Of a stretch of 12,814 bases of DNA, positions 1 through 8,136 are shown in pieces. The translations under genes were made by a program, and so were the position numbers. The notes under the pieces were generated by a model. It searched no databases and was not told where the DNA came from. It was given only the letters and a program-made list of their open reading frames with translations. How positions within the stretch are numbered: the stretch's first letter is position 1; each line of letters starts with the position of its first letter. This DNA comes from Anaerolineae bacterium (GTDB lineage: Bacteria > Chloroflexota > Anaerolineae > Anaerolineales > Villigracilaceae). The stretch is taken from positions 7,893 to 20,706 of the forward strand of contig DQGV01000111.1 in assembly GCA_003524705.1 (NCBI GenBank), given 5' to 3'.

Positions 1-2207
1 CGCCTCTCTTACCTGACCTGCAAACTGGTCTAGCATTCAACCTTCCCTTAGCCCTCGAAAAAGTGCTAAATGCCTTCACATCCGCAGTCCCTTCACAAGG
101 CGCATGGCTCGCCATTCGGCGCGGCGACTGGGTGGATATCCAAGCTGAATCAAATGCACCCAGCGTCAAAAACGAATCCATGCCGATAGATGACAACCCA
201 CTTCTACGGCGTGTCAACCGTTCGTTATCCGATGTGGTTTTATCTCCCGACCAACCGAATTGGGATTTATTGCCGCATGCACCCATAAAGCCCAATACCC
301 AAGCATGGATTAGCTTGCCCTTAACCATAGGTCAACGCCTAATTGGGGTTGTATCCCTGTGGCGGCAAAAAGAATTTACATTAAGTGAGCGTGGTCAACT
401 GCGCGAGTTGGCGGCACAAGTTTCACCATCGGTCGAAACCGTTGTCACCTTTTCAGAAATGACCGCGCATTTACGTCGTTTGGGTTTATTGAACGATTTT
501 GTATTAACCGTTTCATCCGCACAAAACTTAGACCAAATTGCACGGCGTATGTTTGCGTTATTAGCGCGGGCTTTTAACACCGAATTGATTGCATTATTTT
601 TACGTTCTAGTGATGGGCGTGTATTACGTGATTATCGTACTTATGAAGGCAAGTTAAACGTCATCAGTTTGCCGGTTGCTGGTCACCCCATGCAAGAGGT
701 GCTTAAGGATGGCAGAGTCCGCCGCATTGCCGACACCACCCGTGATGGCTTTATTGGTATTCATCCAGAGTCAAAGTCTGAGTTAATTGCTCCGCTTCGG
801 TATCGAGGTCAAGCCACAGGTGTGCTGGTGATTGAAAGCCAGAGCGTTGAGGCGTTTAGTCAATATGACGAACGTTTGATGGTAGTGTTGGCGAGTCATC
901 TGGCGGGGTTAATCGAATACACTCGTTTGCGTGAAGAAGCCGAAGGCAGAGCGCGTAGTTTGAGCTTAATCCATGAAGTGGTGGGGCAGGTGATTGGCTT
1001 GAACGATAAGAACGAAGTGGCTACGATTTCTGCCGAGTTAGTAGCGCAATACTTCAAATACGAAATGGCTGTGGTACTCCTCGCTGATGATGAAAGAAAG
1101 TTTTCTATTCAAGGTATTGGTGGCACACACGCCACACGCATTCAAACTGCTTTGCAAAATGAAGAATTTATCAAGCCAGATGGCGTCACTGGTTATGTGG
1201 CGCAAATTGGCGAGAGTATTTTAATCAACGATACAACTCAACATAGTTTATATAAGCCCATCAAAGGTTGGGAAGCACATTCTGAATTGTGCGTCGCCAT
1301 CAAAGATGGTGATGAAGTGCTGGGCATTATTGATGTGGAAAGTCGTGAGCAAAATGCGTTCTCACATAATGACTTAATCGCTATGGAAGCACTGGCAGGT
1401 ATTTTATCGTCTGTGATTATGAGCGCTAAGCAATATCAAAAGTTACAAGAGACCAATCGTCAATTACGATTAACAGAGACGGAACTCAAAGCCCGCATGG
1501 AAGCCCAACGCGCGGCAGAAGCCAAGTTGTTGCAAGCCGAAAAGATGGCAACTGCAGGTCGGTTAAGTGCATCCATTGCGCATGAATTGAATAATCCATT
1601 ACAAGCTGTGCAGAATTGTTTGCATTTGGCAGGGCGAGAAGATTTACCGCAAGAAAAGCGCGATGAGTATTTCAACTTAGCACGCACCGAACTTGAACGG
1701 TTGATGGTCACCTCACGGCGTATGTTGGATTTTTATCGTCCAAATTCATCCTCACTTGAAACGGTTAATCTGATTGACCTACTGCAATATACACTGACGT
1801 TGTTATCCAAACAGTTAACTGAAAGCAACGTCAATGTTGCAGTAGATATTCCGAATGATGTTCCACCTGTGAATGCAGTCGGGAGTCAGATTCAGCAAGT
1901 GTTTATTAATCTCATTCTCAATGCGGCAGATGCTATGCCAAATGGTGGAGAAATTAAAATCTCTATGGCAGCTGTGAATGATGGGGTTGAAATCATGTTT
2001 GAGGATACTGGACCAGGTATCCCCGTAGAAGGACGCGCTAGCATCTTCGAACCCTTCTTTAGTACTAAAGATGGTGGCACAGGCTTGGGCTTAACCATAA
2101 GTTACAATATAATTACGACACATGGAGGTGCGCTTGAGTTAATGCCTCAAAATCATTCAGGCGCATGTTTCCGAATTTACTTACCTGCCGGAGGAACACA
2201 ACAATGA
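1..2207 (+). CDS. Multi-GAF sensor histidine kinase (5' end outside window)
   Basis: Cytoplasmic sensor kinase that should autophosphorylate on His and pass phosphate to the regulator encoded next. The frame stays open to the left edge (from base 3), so the gene is truncated; the GTG at 63 is only the first start codon visible and lies inside the first GAF-like domain. Numbering from that GTG, GAF-like regions span about 1-125, 140-290 and 300-460, followed by a coiled segment (about 460-495), a HisKA H-box (SIAHELNNP, phospho-acceptor His507) and an HATPase_c domain with N-box (Asn620 in LILNAADAMP), G1 box (DTGPGIP from Asp648) and G2 box (GGTGLGLT from Gly671). No membrane segment is visible in this part, so the signal is probably intracellular, but the ligand cannot be read from sequence. 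The stop overlaps the next start as ATGA, implying translational coupling. The kinase assignment is secure; the ligand is unknown. Confidence 0.93.
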   Translation, partial: PLLPDLQTGLAFNLPLALEKVLNAFTSAVPSQGAWLAIRRGDWVDIQAESNAPSVKNESMPIDDNPLLRRVNRSLSDVVLSPDQPNWDLLPHAPIKPNTQAWISLPLTIGQRLIGVVSLWRQKEFTLSERGQLRELAAQVSPSVETVVTFSEMTAHLRRLGLLNDFVLTVSSAQNLDQIARRMFALLARAFNTELIALFLRSSDGRVLRDYRTYEGKLNVISLPVAGHPMQEVLKDGRVRRIADTTRDGFIGIHPESKSELIAPLRYRGQATGVLVIESQSVEAFSQYDERLMVVLASHLAGLIEYTRLREEAEGRARSLSLIHEVVGQVIGLNDKNEVATISAELVAQYFKYEMAVVLLADDERKFSIQGIGGTHATRIQTALQNEEFIKPDGVTGYVAQIGESILINDTTQHSLYKPIKGWEAHSELCVAIKDGDEVLGIIDVESREQNAFSHNDLIAMEALAGILSSVIMSAKQYQKLQETNRQLRLTETELKARMEAQRAAEAKLLQAEKMATAGRLSASIAHELNNPLQAVQNCLHLAGREDLPQEKRDEYFNLARTELERLMVTSRRMLDFYRPNSSSLETVNLIDLLQYTLTLLSKQLTESNVNVAVDIPNDVPPVNAVGSQIQQVFINLILNAADAMPNGGEIKISMAAVNDGVEIMFEDTGPGIPVEGRASIFEPFFSTKDGGTGLGLTISYNIITTHGGALELMPQNHSGACFRIYLPAGGTQQ

Positions 2208-2932
2208 AGTCGAACATTCTCGTCGTAGATGATGAACCGGTTGCAAGACAATCTCTCAGCGATATTCTCAAGTTAGAGGGCTATGTGGTCTCAGCCGTTT
2301 CAAACGGGCAAGCCGCAGTGGAGCACGTCCGCACCCATGCAGTTGATATTATGATTGTAGATTTGAAAATGCCCGGCATGGATGGTTTAGAAGTGATTCA
2401 AGTGGTTAATCAAACTTCACCTGAAACAGAAATTATTTTGCTAACTGCCCATGCTTCTATTGAATCTGCTACCCAAGCCTTGCGTTTGCGCATCCATGAT
2501 TATTTACTCAAACCCGCCTCACCGCCGCAAATTTTAGCGAGCGTGAAAAAAGGTTTATCACGCCGCACCAGCAAATCGCGTGTTTCCGCAGTTGCCAGTG
2601 CATCGGATAATGCTCAAGATATTTATACTCTCAAAGATGGCACCTCAGTAGATTTATCTCGTCGTCAAATCAAATTTAAAACAAAAGTAGAACATCTTAC
2701 ACCTGCTGAGGGTCGCTTGTTGCGCATCCTCATGGAAAACGAAGGTAAAGTATTTTCACACCGTGAATTGGTATTACTCGTGCAAGGCTATGATACTTCT
2801 CAACAAGAAGCCCCCGAAATTTTACGTCCGCTGGTCAGTCGCTTACGCCACAAACTGGAAGCTTTTCCGTCATTATCAGAAAAAGTGGTCAGCGTGAGAG
2901 GAACTGGATATTTATACGAAGGCGGCGGATAA
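2204..2932 (+). CDS. OmpR/PhoB-type response regulator
   Basis: DNA-binding response regulator of 242 residues, partner of the preceding kinase. The start chosen is the ATG at 2204, which overlaps the kinase TGA (ATGA) and has GGAGGA eight bases upstream. An in-frame ATG at 2165 would lie inside the kinase gene and add 13 residues before the receiver domain, so it is rejected. Receiver domain about 4-120: acidic pair Asp9/Asp10, phospho-acceptor Asp53 in VDLKMPG, Thr81 and Lys103 in YLLKP. The LTAHASIESATQAL segment resembles NtrC/AtoC-type receivers, but there is no AAA+ domain. The C-terminal part (about 145-242) is a winged helix of the Trans_reg_C kind, with LTPAEGRLLRIL, the recognition region LVSRLRHKLE and a final VRGTGYLYE hairpin. 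Target genes are unknown. A strong terminator follows. Confidence 0.93.
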   Translation: MKSNILVVDDEPVARQSLSDILKLEGYVVSAVSNGQAAVEHVRTHAVDIMIVDLKMPGMDGLEVIQVVNQTSPETEIILLTAHASIESATQALRLRIHDYLLKPASPPQILASVKKGLSRRTSKSRVSAVASASDNAQDIYTLKDGTSVDLSRRQIKFKTKVEHLTPAEGRLLRILMENEGKVFSHRELVLLVQGYDTSQQEAPEILRPLVSRLRHKLEAFPSLSEKVVSVRGTGYLYEGGG

Positions 2933-2967
2933 TTCCGCTTCATGCTTCGTTAGTATTTTGTTATAGT

Positions 2968-3012
2968 AACAGGTGATGTTCATTAAATGAGCATCACCTG
3001 TTTTGTTTTTTA
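2968..3012 (+). terminator. Rho-independent terminator of the kinase/regulator operon
   Basis: Near-perfect inverted repeat: AACAGGTGATG at 2968 pairs with CATCACCTGTT ending at 3002. The stem extends inward to about 15 bp with one G-U pair and a short A/T loop, and a T-rich tract (3001-3011) follows on the plus strand. The other side has no T-run, so it acts mainly in the plus direction. It sits between convergent genes. Confidence 0.9.
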
Positions 3013-3018
3013 TAAATC

Positions 3019-3549
3019 TTAAGCAAACGGTAAATATTTTTCATGCAAACTTGCCATGTGATGTTCAACATGACCAACCAAAATATAAATTAAAGCGCGC
3101 ACACTGATTGGTGAATTGCTTGCAGTGCCAAGGCGTTGAGTCATCTCTTCACTCATGCCTTTGACTGCCAAAATATTAGCGCGACGTAAAAATTCAAATT
3201 CTGCTAATAAATCTTCAAGCGGAAGTTCATCAGCACCAGATTCTTTGACGTAATCATTTTGTGCAAAGCCTGGCAATGCTGTTTTGTCATTACGAGAAAT
3301 TCTTAATATGCGATACGAAAACACACGTTCACCATCTGTCAAATGGCTGATGATTTCTTTAATAGACCATTCTTCAGGTCCGTTGCGGAAGCGGGCTTGT
3401 TTATCTGATAATTTTCCAAGCGCAGATTTCATTTCATCCAATTGTTGAGACATAGCGGCGAATACATCTCCGCGCTTTGTGGCAAATTCTATATAGCCTG
3501 CATAAAATGGATTGAATTCTTCTGGAGTGGGTGGGTTAATTTTTGTCAT
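3019..3549 (-). CDS. DinB-superfamily protein
   Basis: Protein of 176 residues with the pattern of the DinB/YfiT-like four-helix bundle, a family of metal-binding proteins that includes thiol-dependent S-transferases; the substrate here is unknown. The expected metal-binding histidines are visible: His69 in the EWSIKEIISHLTDGE segment, and His160 with His163/His164 in GHVEHHMASL near the C-terminus. The start chosen is the ATG at 3549, one base after the stop of the upstream gene (TAAGATG), with AAGGA inside the end of that gene as ribosome binding site. A TTG seven codons earlier is possible but less likely. It is the last gene of a three-gene minus-strand operon with the MBL-rhodanese enzyme, so a thiol-linked role would fit, but that is inference. 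Confidence 0.85.
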   Translation of the reverse strand: MTKINPPTPEEFNPFYAGYIEFATKRGDVFAAMSQQLDEMKSALGKLSDKQARFRNGPEEWSIKEIISHLTDGERVFSYRILRISRNDKTALPGFAQNDYVKESGADELPLEDLLAEFEFLRRANILAVKGMSEEMTQRLGTASNSPISVRALIYILVGHVEHHMASLHEKYLPFA

Positions 3550-3550
3550 C

Positions 3551-4930
3551 TTAATTCCTTTGCAATTCAAAATTATTTAACTTCCATTGATTAATCCCGC
3601 CTTCGGCTTGCAAAATATTTTTATAGCCTTGTCTTTTCAAAACAGAAATCGCAACCATCGAACGGTTGCCACTGGCGCATTGAATCACCAAAGGTTTATC
3701 TTGCGGGAAATGAAAATCTTCCCAAGCCAAACGTCCACCTTCAACGTGTGTTGCATTTGGAATGTGTCCATCATTCCATTCAGAAAGTCTACGCACATCA
3801 ATCACATTGACTTCGTTTAATTTTTCACGCAATTCTTTGGCATTGATATTTTGCACACTTTCAACAGGATATTCTTTCGCCCATGCCTCGATGCCACCAT
3901 CAAGATAACCAACTAAATTATCATAACCAATTCTGATGAGTTGACGCGTCGCATCTACCCTTTGGTCTGTTGACTCAGCAACTAAAATTATCTTCGCCTC
4001 AAACGGAATCACCCAACCTGCCCAAACAACTAGTGGAGCATTTGCAAAAATTCCATACGAATTGGGAATATGTCCTTGACCAAATTGTTTGAAATGACGC
4101 ACATCTAAAACTACTACATCATTATCCATTTGCGCTTTGACTTCACTAGCCGATAATGGTTTCAAAACAGGCACACCACCTAAAATCTTTGCGCCTTTTT
4201 GATTTAGTCCGCGCATGTATTTGTAGTAAGTAGGATATGCAGGCAAACCTGTCAATGACCTTTTTATAAATTCTTCTTGGCTTTGCGGTTGTGCTAAATG
4301 ATTATGTTTTCTTTCATTGCCAATCGTTGTGGTTCGTTCGGATGAGGCAGGCGCGATACAAAATGAACCTGCTCCATGTGTGGGGAATACGTTAACTTCA
4401 TCAGGTAGTTTCAATAATTTATTATGAATTGTTTCATACAAATCATGAGCCAATGAATGGGTATGTTCGTGACCTAATAAATCAGTCCGTGCGGCACCAC
4501 CGACGATTAATGCCCCGCCGCTAAATAATGCTGATGGATTTTTGTTTTCATCTGTAATCAAAAATGAAATATGTTCTGGAGAATGTCCGGGCGTGGTCAT
4601 CACGCGGATTTGGAATGCGCCTAAATCAATTATTGAATCCTCTGTTAAGGGTTGATGGTCAAAGAAAATTTCGGCAGTGGCACTTGCGCCAATGACAGCA
4701 TTTGTTTGACTAGCAATTTCGCGATTGCCGGAGATAAAATCCGCGTGTAGGTGGGTGTCGAGAACATGCGTCAGCTTAAGACCAAGTTGACTAGCAGTAT
4801 GCAGGTAGCGGTCTACGTCACGAAGCGGGTCTATCAAAATCGCTTTTTTGCTTTCATGTGAACCAATCAGATACGCAGAATTCCCCAAACCTGTATCTAC
4901 AAATGGATGAACAAAATATTTTGGATTCAT
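3551..4930 (-). CDS. MBL-fold hydrolase with two rhodanese domains (CstB-like)
   Basis: Predicted sulfur-handling enzyme of 459 residues: metallo-beta-lactamase domain (about 1-245), then two rhodanese domains (about 260-355 and 365-455). This order is that of CstB-type persulfide dioxygenase/sulfurtransferases. MBL motifs: THLHADF (His60, His62, Asp64), TPGHSPEH (His116) and PTHGAGSFC. The middle rhodanese has no catalytic Cys in its loop (VAESTDQR), so it is a pseudo-rhodanese. The last has CASGNRS with the persulfide-accepting Cys418. Odd point: where ETHE1-type dioxygenases have Asp in GDAL as an iron ligand, this protein reads GGAL (Gly139), and the HxHxDH motif ends in Phe65, so dioxygenase activity is uncertain. 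The start is the ATG at 4930, overlapping the upstream TGA as ATGA. A longer frame to 5080 would overlap the upstream gene heavily and add a non-conserved extension, so it is rejected. Confidence 0.88.
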   Translation of the reverse strand: MNPKYFVHPFVDTGLGNSAYLIGSHESKKAILIDPLRDVDRYLHTASQLGLKLTHVLDTHLHADFISGNREIASQTNAVIGASATAEIFFDHQPLTEDSIIDLGAFQIRVMTTPGHSPEHISFLITDENKNPSALFSGGALIVGGAARTDLLGHEHTHSLAHDLYETIHNKLLKLPDEVNVFPTHGAGSFCIAPASSERTTTIGNERKHNHLAQPQSQEEFIKRSLTGLPAYPTYYKYMRGLNQKGAKILGGVPVLKPLSASEVKAQMDNDVVVLDVRHFKQFGQGHIPNSYGIFANAPLVVWAGWVIPFEAKIILVAESTDQRVDATRQLIRIGYDNLVGYLDGGIEAWAKEYPVESVQNINAKELREKLNEVNVIDVRRLSEWNDGHIPNATHVEGGRLAWEDFHFPQDKPLVIQCASGNRSMVAISVLKRQGYKNILQAEGGINQWKLNNFELQRN

Positions 4931-5460
4931 TGTTTCTGTGCAAATGCACGAAATGGAAATGCCGCCAGTAGGTACACTGCCGTGCCAACCCAACCGCCGA
5001 GTGTGAATGAATCTGGAAAATAAAATCCGATGCCTGTGCCAAATGCTACCAAAGCGACTGCTACAATTAAAAATTGCCACATGCCATATAAGAAAATAAA
5101 TGGCAGATAATGCGCACCAACCACAACCAAAAATGATGGGAAGAACCAGTTGATGTTATTACTTGCGGCGGCGGCGATTAATGGATAGGTGGCAGGAATG
5201 GTAAATGCAATTTGCATGGCTAACATGCTAAATGGATTTTCTTTTCTGAGTGTGATGGGCTTGCCCATGATTTTTAATAACAGTTGTGTTAATGGAAAAA
5301 TAAAAGTGCCACCTAATATCAACGCCATAATGGATAAATTTTTTGAATTCCATGTGCCTAACGCGGCAGAAATTGCCCAAATGACCCCTGTAACGATAAA
5401 CCCTACAAATGCCCCCATGTAAACCGTGCGAACTTCTTTTTGTGCCTCACTGATTTGCAT
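4927..5460 (-). CDS. Polytopic membrane protein, DUF7010-like
   Basis: Integral membrane protein of 177 residues with about five or six hydrophobic helices (roughly 13-35, 43-63, 80-100, 103-123, 126-146 and 150-172) and no catalytic motif that I recognise. The conserved-looking segment with GAHYLPFIFLYGM, and INWFFPS before it, recalls the uncharacterised family named DUF7010; that link is from memory and should be treated as probable. The start is an ATG with AGGAG eight bases upstream. It is the first gene of a minus-strand operon; its TGA overlaps the ATG of the MBL-rhodanese gene, so the two are translationally coupled and probably needed in fixed proportion. A transport or membrane-anchoring role for sulfur species would suit the context but nothing in the sequence proves it. 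Confidence 0.8.
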   Translation of the reverse strand: MQISEAQKEVRTVYMGAFVGFIVTGVIWAISAALGTWNSKNLSIMALILGGTFIFPLTQLLLKIMGKPITLRKENPFSMLAMQIAFTIPATYPLIAAAASNNINWFFPSFLVVVGAHYLPFIFLYGMWQFLIVAVALVAFGTGIGFYFPDSFTLGGWVGTAVYLLAAFPFRAFAQKQ

Positions 5461-5492
5461 AGTTTTCTCCTATTGATAAATGAATATTGTTA

Positions 5493-5498
5493 AGTATA
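5493..5498 (-). promoter_or_regulatory. Putative extended -10 of the minus-strand operon
   Basis: On the minus strand the sequence reads TGCTATACT, an extended -10 (TGnTATAAT) with one mismatch, about 33 bases before the start codon of the membrane-protein gene. No good -35 is seen, which is usual for extended -10 promoters. It diverges from the deoC promoter within the same 96-base gap. Confidence 0.5.
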
Positions 5499-5527
5499 GC
5501 ATTTATTTTAAGCCGTTTTATTCACTG

Positions 5528-5533
5528 TATAAT
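5528..5533 (+). promoter_or_regulatory. Putative -10 box of the deoC operon
   Basis: A perfect TATAAT preceded by TG lies 23 bases before the deoC start. Transcription would begin near 5540, giving a very short leader that contains AGGAG at 5545-5549, seven bases before the ATG. The -35 region is only AT-rich. No operator palindrome is evident. Confidence 0.6.
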
Positions 5534-5556
5534 AGGCATGGATTAGGAGTATTTTT

Positions 5557-6549
5557 ATGAACGTGACAATTTCCGCTTCAACCACTGACCTTCAACCTGC
5601 TCACTCAACCCGAGTCCCGATTCTTCCCTTAGACTTGGCTTCCGTTGAAGATGTCAAAGTGAATCGCTCCGCTGTAGAACGCCGAGCCGCCACGATGAAC
5701 ACACGCCGCACTGTGAAAAAAGATTGGCAAGCGGCTTGGTTGTTACAAGCCGTCCGCACGATTGATTTGACAACTTTATCCGGTGACGATACGCCCGGTA
5801 CTGTCAAACGACTTTGTGCAAAAGCGCGTCAACCCATACGGTCTGACCTGCTCGAAAAACTTGGAGTGAATCATTCGCTGACGACTGGTGCAGTGTGTGT
5901 GTATCATGGCATGGTGGAGACTGCTGTTGAAGCATTACAAGGTTCAAATATTCCAGTTGCGGCTGTATCAACAGGTTTTCCTGCGGGACTTAATCCATTC
6001 AAACAAAAGATTCAAGAAATTGAAGCATCGGTCAAAGCCGGTGCCAGTGAAATTGACATTGTGATTTCACGTCAGCATGTCTTGACTCAAAATTGGCAGG
6101 CTTTGTATGATGAAGTCAAAGCCTTTCGTGAAGCCTGCGGACCTGCTCATATGAAATCTATTTTGGCAACGGGCGAGTTAGGAACTTTGAAAAATGTGAT
6201 GCGTGCCAGTTATGTGTGTATGCAAGCAGGTTCAGATTTTATCAAAACTTCCACAGGTAAAGAACCTGTCAATGCCACATTGCAAGTCAGTTTGGTGATG
6301 ACGCGTGCCATCCGTGCTTATTATGAAGCGACTGGCTATAAAATTGGCTTCAAACCTGCAGGCGGAATCCGTTCGGCGAAACAATCCATTGATTGGTTAA
6401 TTTTGATGAAAGAAGAACTCGGCGAAGAATGGATGCAACCGCATTTATTTAGACTTGGCGCATCCGCTTTACTGAATGATATTGAACGTCAACTCGAACA
6501 TTTTGTGTATGGACGCTATGCTTCAATGCAATATCAGGCTCTTGGATAA
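5557..6549 (+). CDS. deoC: Deoxyribose-phosphate aldolase (class I, human-like form)
   Basis: Cleaves 2-deoxy-D-ribose 5-phosphate to glyceraldehyde 3-phosphate and acetaldehyde through a Schiff base with lysine; cytoplasmic, deoxynucleoside salvage. 330 residues, longer than the roughly 250-260 residue E. coli type and close to the animal enzyme. Catalytic residues are visible: Asp167 in EIDIVISR, Schiff-base Lys230 in FIKTSTGK and Lys266 in GFKPAGGIR. Their spacing (63 and 36 residues) equals that of human DERA Asp155/Lys218/Lys254 as I remember it. The first 70 or so residues form an N-terminal extension before the barrel (DLTTLSGDDT begins the conserved part). The start ATG has AGGAG seven bases upstream. 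It is the first gene of a five-gene operon ending in an aldehyde dehydrogenase that could consume the acetaldehyde. Confidence 0.95.
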   Translation: MNVTISASTTDLQPAHSTRVPILPLDLASVEDVKVNRSAVERRAATMNTRRTVKKDWQAAWLLQAVRTIDLTTLSGDDTPGTVKRLCAKARQPIRSDLLEKLGVNHSLTTGAVCVYHGMVETAVEALQGSNIPVAAVSTGFPAGLNPFKQKIQEIEASVKAGASEIDIVISRQHVLTQNWQALYDEVKAFREACGPAHMKSILATGELGTLKNVMRASYVCMQAGSDFIKTSTGKEPVNATLQVSLVMTRAIRAYYEATGYKIGFKPAGGIRSAKQSIDWLILMKEELGEEWMQPHLFRLGASALLNDIERQLEHFVYGRYASMQYQALG

Positions 6550-6559
6550 ATTATAAGAA

Positions 6560-7015
6560 ATGATGATGAATAATATTCCGTCACAACCTATTTCAGTTGC
6601 GCCTGACGCGGGTACGTTATTGAAACGTATGGGCGTGACACATAAATTAACCAGCCAACAGACTGGGGGAAGCTATTATCTTTGTGAAGCCGTATTTGCG
6701 CCTGAAAGTGGAAGTCAACTCCATATTCATCATTATGAAGACGAAGTGATTTATGTACTGGATGGCGCAATAGACATTCGTCTCGATAATAAAAAATTAC
6801 ATGCTCCTGTGGGTGGAGTTATCCACTTGCCGAAAAATATTCCTCATGCGCTTTACAACCCCTTAAAAACTCCGTTGAAGATTATGGTTTATGCAATCCC
6901 CGGTGGATTGGAAAATTTCTTTAATGAAGTTGAATCTGCTTTAGAGAACGGCTCATTGACTGATGAAACGTATACTGAAATATCAACGCGATATGGAATT
7001 GAGTGGCTGAAATAA
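6560..7015 (+). CDS. Single-domain cupin protein
   Basis: Small beta-barrel metal-binding protein of 151 residues. Cupin motif 1 is seen as HIHHYEDEVIYVLDG, giving probable metal ligands His55, His57 and Glu62; motif 2 as GGVIHLPKNIPHALYN gives His96. The overall look is that of quercetin-dioxygenase-like cupins, but the substrate cannot be told from sequence, and many such proteins are isomerases or non-enzymatic. It starts 10 bases after deoC at one of three consecutive ATG codons (6560, 6563, 6566); no strong ribosome binding site is visible, so which ATG is used is uncertain and translation may depend on the upstream gene. The position within the deoC operon suggests co-expression. Confidence 0.85.
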   Translation: MMMNNIPSQPISVAPDAGTLLKRMGVTHKLTSQQTGGSYYLCEAVFAPESGSQLHIHHYEDEVIYVLDGAIDIRLDNKKLHAPVGGVIHLPKNIPHALYNPLKTPLKIMVYAIPGGLENFFNEVESALENGSLTDETYTEISTRYGIEWLK

Positions 7016-7018
7016 GAA

Positions 7019-7594
7019 ATGCAGATGAAGTCCGAACTTCCTACACTTCCTTTTTCTTCCCAATCTAAATGGGCAGACTGGCTTGCTAAGAATCATGAAA
7101 AATCTACTGGATTGTGGTTGAAGATAGCAAAAAAAGATTCAGGTATTGCAACTGTGACGCATGCCGAAGCACTAGACATTGCTTTATGCTACGGCTGGAT
7201 TGATGGTCAGAGAAACGGTTTTGATGACAAATATTTTCTACAGAAATTTACGCCTCGCCGACCAAAGAGTATTTGGTCAAAGATAAATGTTGAGAAAGTG
7301 GAAAGATTAATCAAAAGCGGACAAATGCAACCTGCTGGACTGAAAGCCATCGAAGCCGCCAAAGCGGATGGACGTTGGGCAAATGCGTACGATGGACAGA
7401 AGAATATGTCTGTGCCAGAAGATTTTCAAAAAGCATTGCATAAAAATAAAAAAGCTAAAATGAAATTTGAATCACTGAAAAGTTCGGAGAGATATTCGTT
7501 TTTATTTCAAATTCATAATGCGAAGAAAGCAGAGACGAGAGAAAGACGAATCAAGCAGTTTGTTGAGATGTTGGAGAAGAGTGAGAAGGTTTAA
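7019..7594 (+). CDS. YdeI/OmpD-associated family protein
   Basis: 191-residue soluble protein of the YdeI/OmpD-associated family, sometimes labelled bacteriocin-protection protein; its biochemical role is unknown to me. Hallmarks visible are the N-terminal WADWLAKNHEKSTGLWLKIAKK segment in outline, the signature ALDIALCYGWIDGQ around residue 55, the PRRPKSIWSKIN stretch, and a basic C-terminal helix with RRIKQFVEML. The start is the ATG at 7019, three bases after the cupin stop; a second ATG at 7025 is equally possible. A second member of the family lies at the right end of the window on the other strand (11639-12202), sharing the GWID and KPKS motifs but otherwise diverged. Confidence 0.85.
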   Translation: MQMKSELPTLPFSSQSKWADWLAKNHEKSTGLWLKIAKKDSGIATVTHAEALDIALCYGWIDGQRNGFDDKYFLQKFTPRRPKSIWSKINVEKVERLIKSGQMQPAGLKAIEAAKADGRWANAYDGQKNMSVPEDFQKALHKNKKAKMKFESLKSSERYSFLFQIHNAKKAETRERRIKQFVEMLEKSEKV

Positions 7595-7608
7595 GAAATC
7601 AAATAAAG

Positions 7609-8112
7609 ATGAAGGATAACCCTGTGGTTGATAAGAATAGCAAGAGTAATGTACCTATTAAATTAACTGTTCATTGGCAATTTCAAGCACTTTATATAAT
7701 TGGAATTGTTGGCAGTATTTATGTAACTATTATTTCTTGGCTTTCATCAGATGGTATAGCACTCCCTTTGTGTTTTGGGATTTTCGGCTTAACTTTTTTC
7801 TATGTATATCTTTTGTCTCGAAGTAATATCCAGGTTGATGAGCAATCATTAGTTATAACTTCAACTCATGGAATATATAAGATTGACTGGCACGAAATAA
7901 AAATTATCGAAACCAACAATGTTGCGTTTGCTTTTTTAGGGGAAGACAAATGTTTATCAATGAATTTGACCATGGTAGGAAATAGAAAACAAGAATTTTA
8001 TGAATTTCTTAATAAGAAAATTGCTGAGAAAAATATCCAAATCAAGCCACTAAGTTCAATGAAACTTTTTCAGAAAAATACGAAAATACGCGGATTTGGA
8101 TTACGCTTCTAA
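7609..8112 (+). CDS. Two-helix membrane protein, hypothetical
   Basis: 167-residue protein that I do not recognise by family. After a polar N-terminus (about 25 residues), two hydrophobic helices follow at roughly 28-46 and 50-70, separated by a short SSDG turn, then a cytoplasmic-type domain of about 95 residues rich in beta-strand-like alternation (IQVDEQSLVITSTHGIYKIDW followed by EIKIIE), an arrangement seen in small bacterial PH-like membrane proteins. That fold guess rests on pattern only. It is AT-richer than its neighbours and lies 14 bases after the YdeI gene and 24 bases before the aldehyde dehydrogenase, so it belongs to the operon yet looks like an accessory insertion. No strong ribosome binding site is visible. 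Confidence 0.7.
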   Translation: MKDNPVVDKNSKSNVPIKLTVHWQFQALYIIGIVGSIYVTIISWLSSDGIALPLCFGIFGLTFFYVYLLSRSNIQVDEQSLVITSTHGIYKIDWHEIKIIETNNVAFAFLGEDKCLSMNLTMVGNRKQEFYEFLNKKIAEKNIQIKPLSSMKLFQKNTKIRGFGLRF

Positions 8113-8136
8113 TTTGTTTTGAAATGAAGGTGAAAA

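Noticed and set aside
2165..2203. Earlier ATG for the response regulator
   Set aside because: It lies inside the kinase gene; the ATG at 2204 has GGAGGA upstream and begins the receiver domain directly.
2968..3002. Inverted repeat as an operator or attachment site
   Set aside because: Its position after the last gene and the following T-tract make a terminator the clear reading.
4931..5080. 50-residue N-terminal extension of the MBL-rhodanese protein
   Set aside because: It would overlap the upstream membrane gene in another frame, has no family resemblance, and the ATG at 4930 starts exactly where the MBL domain begins.
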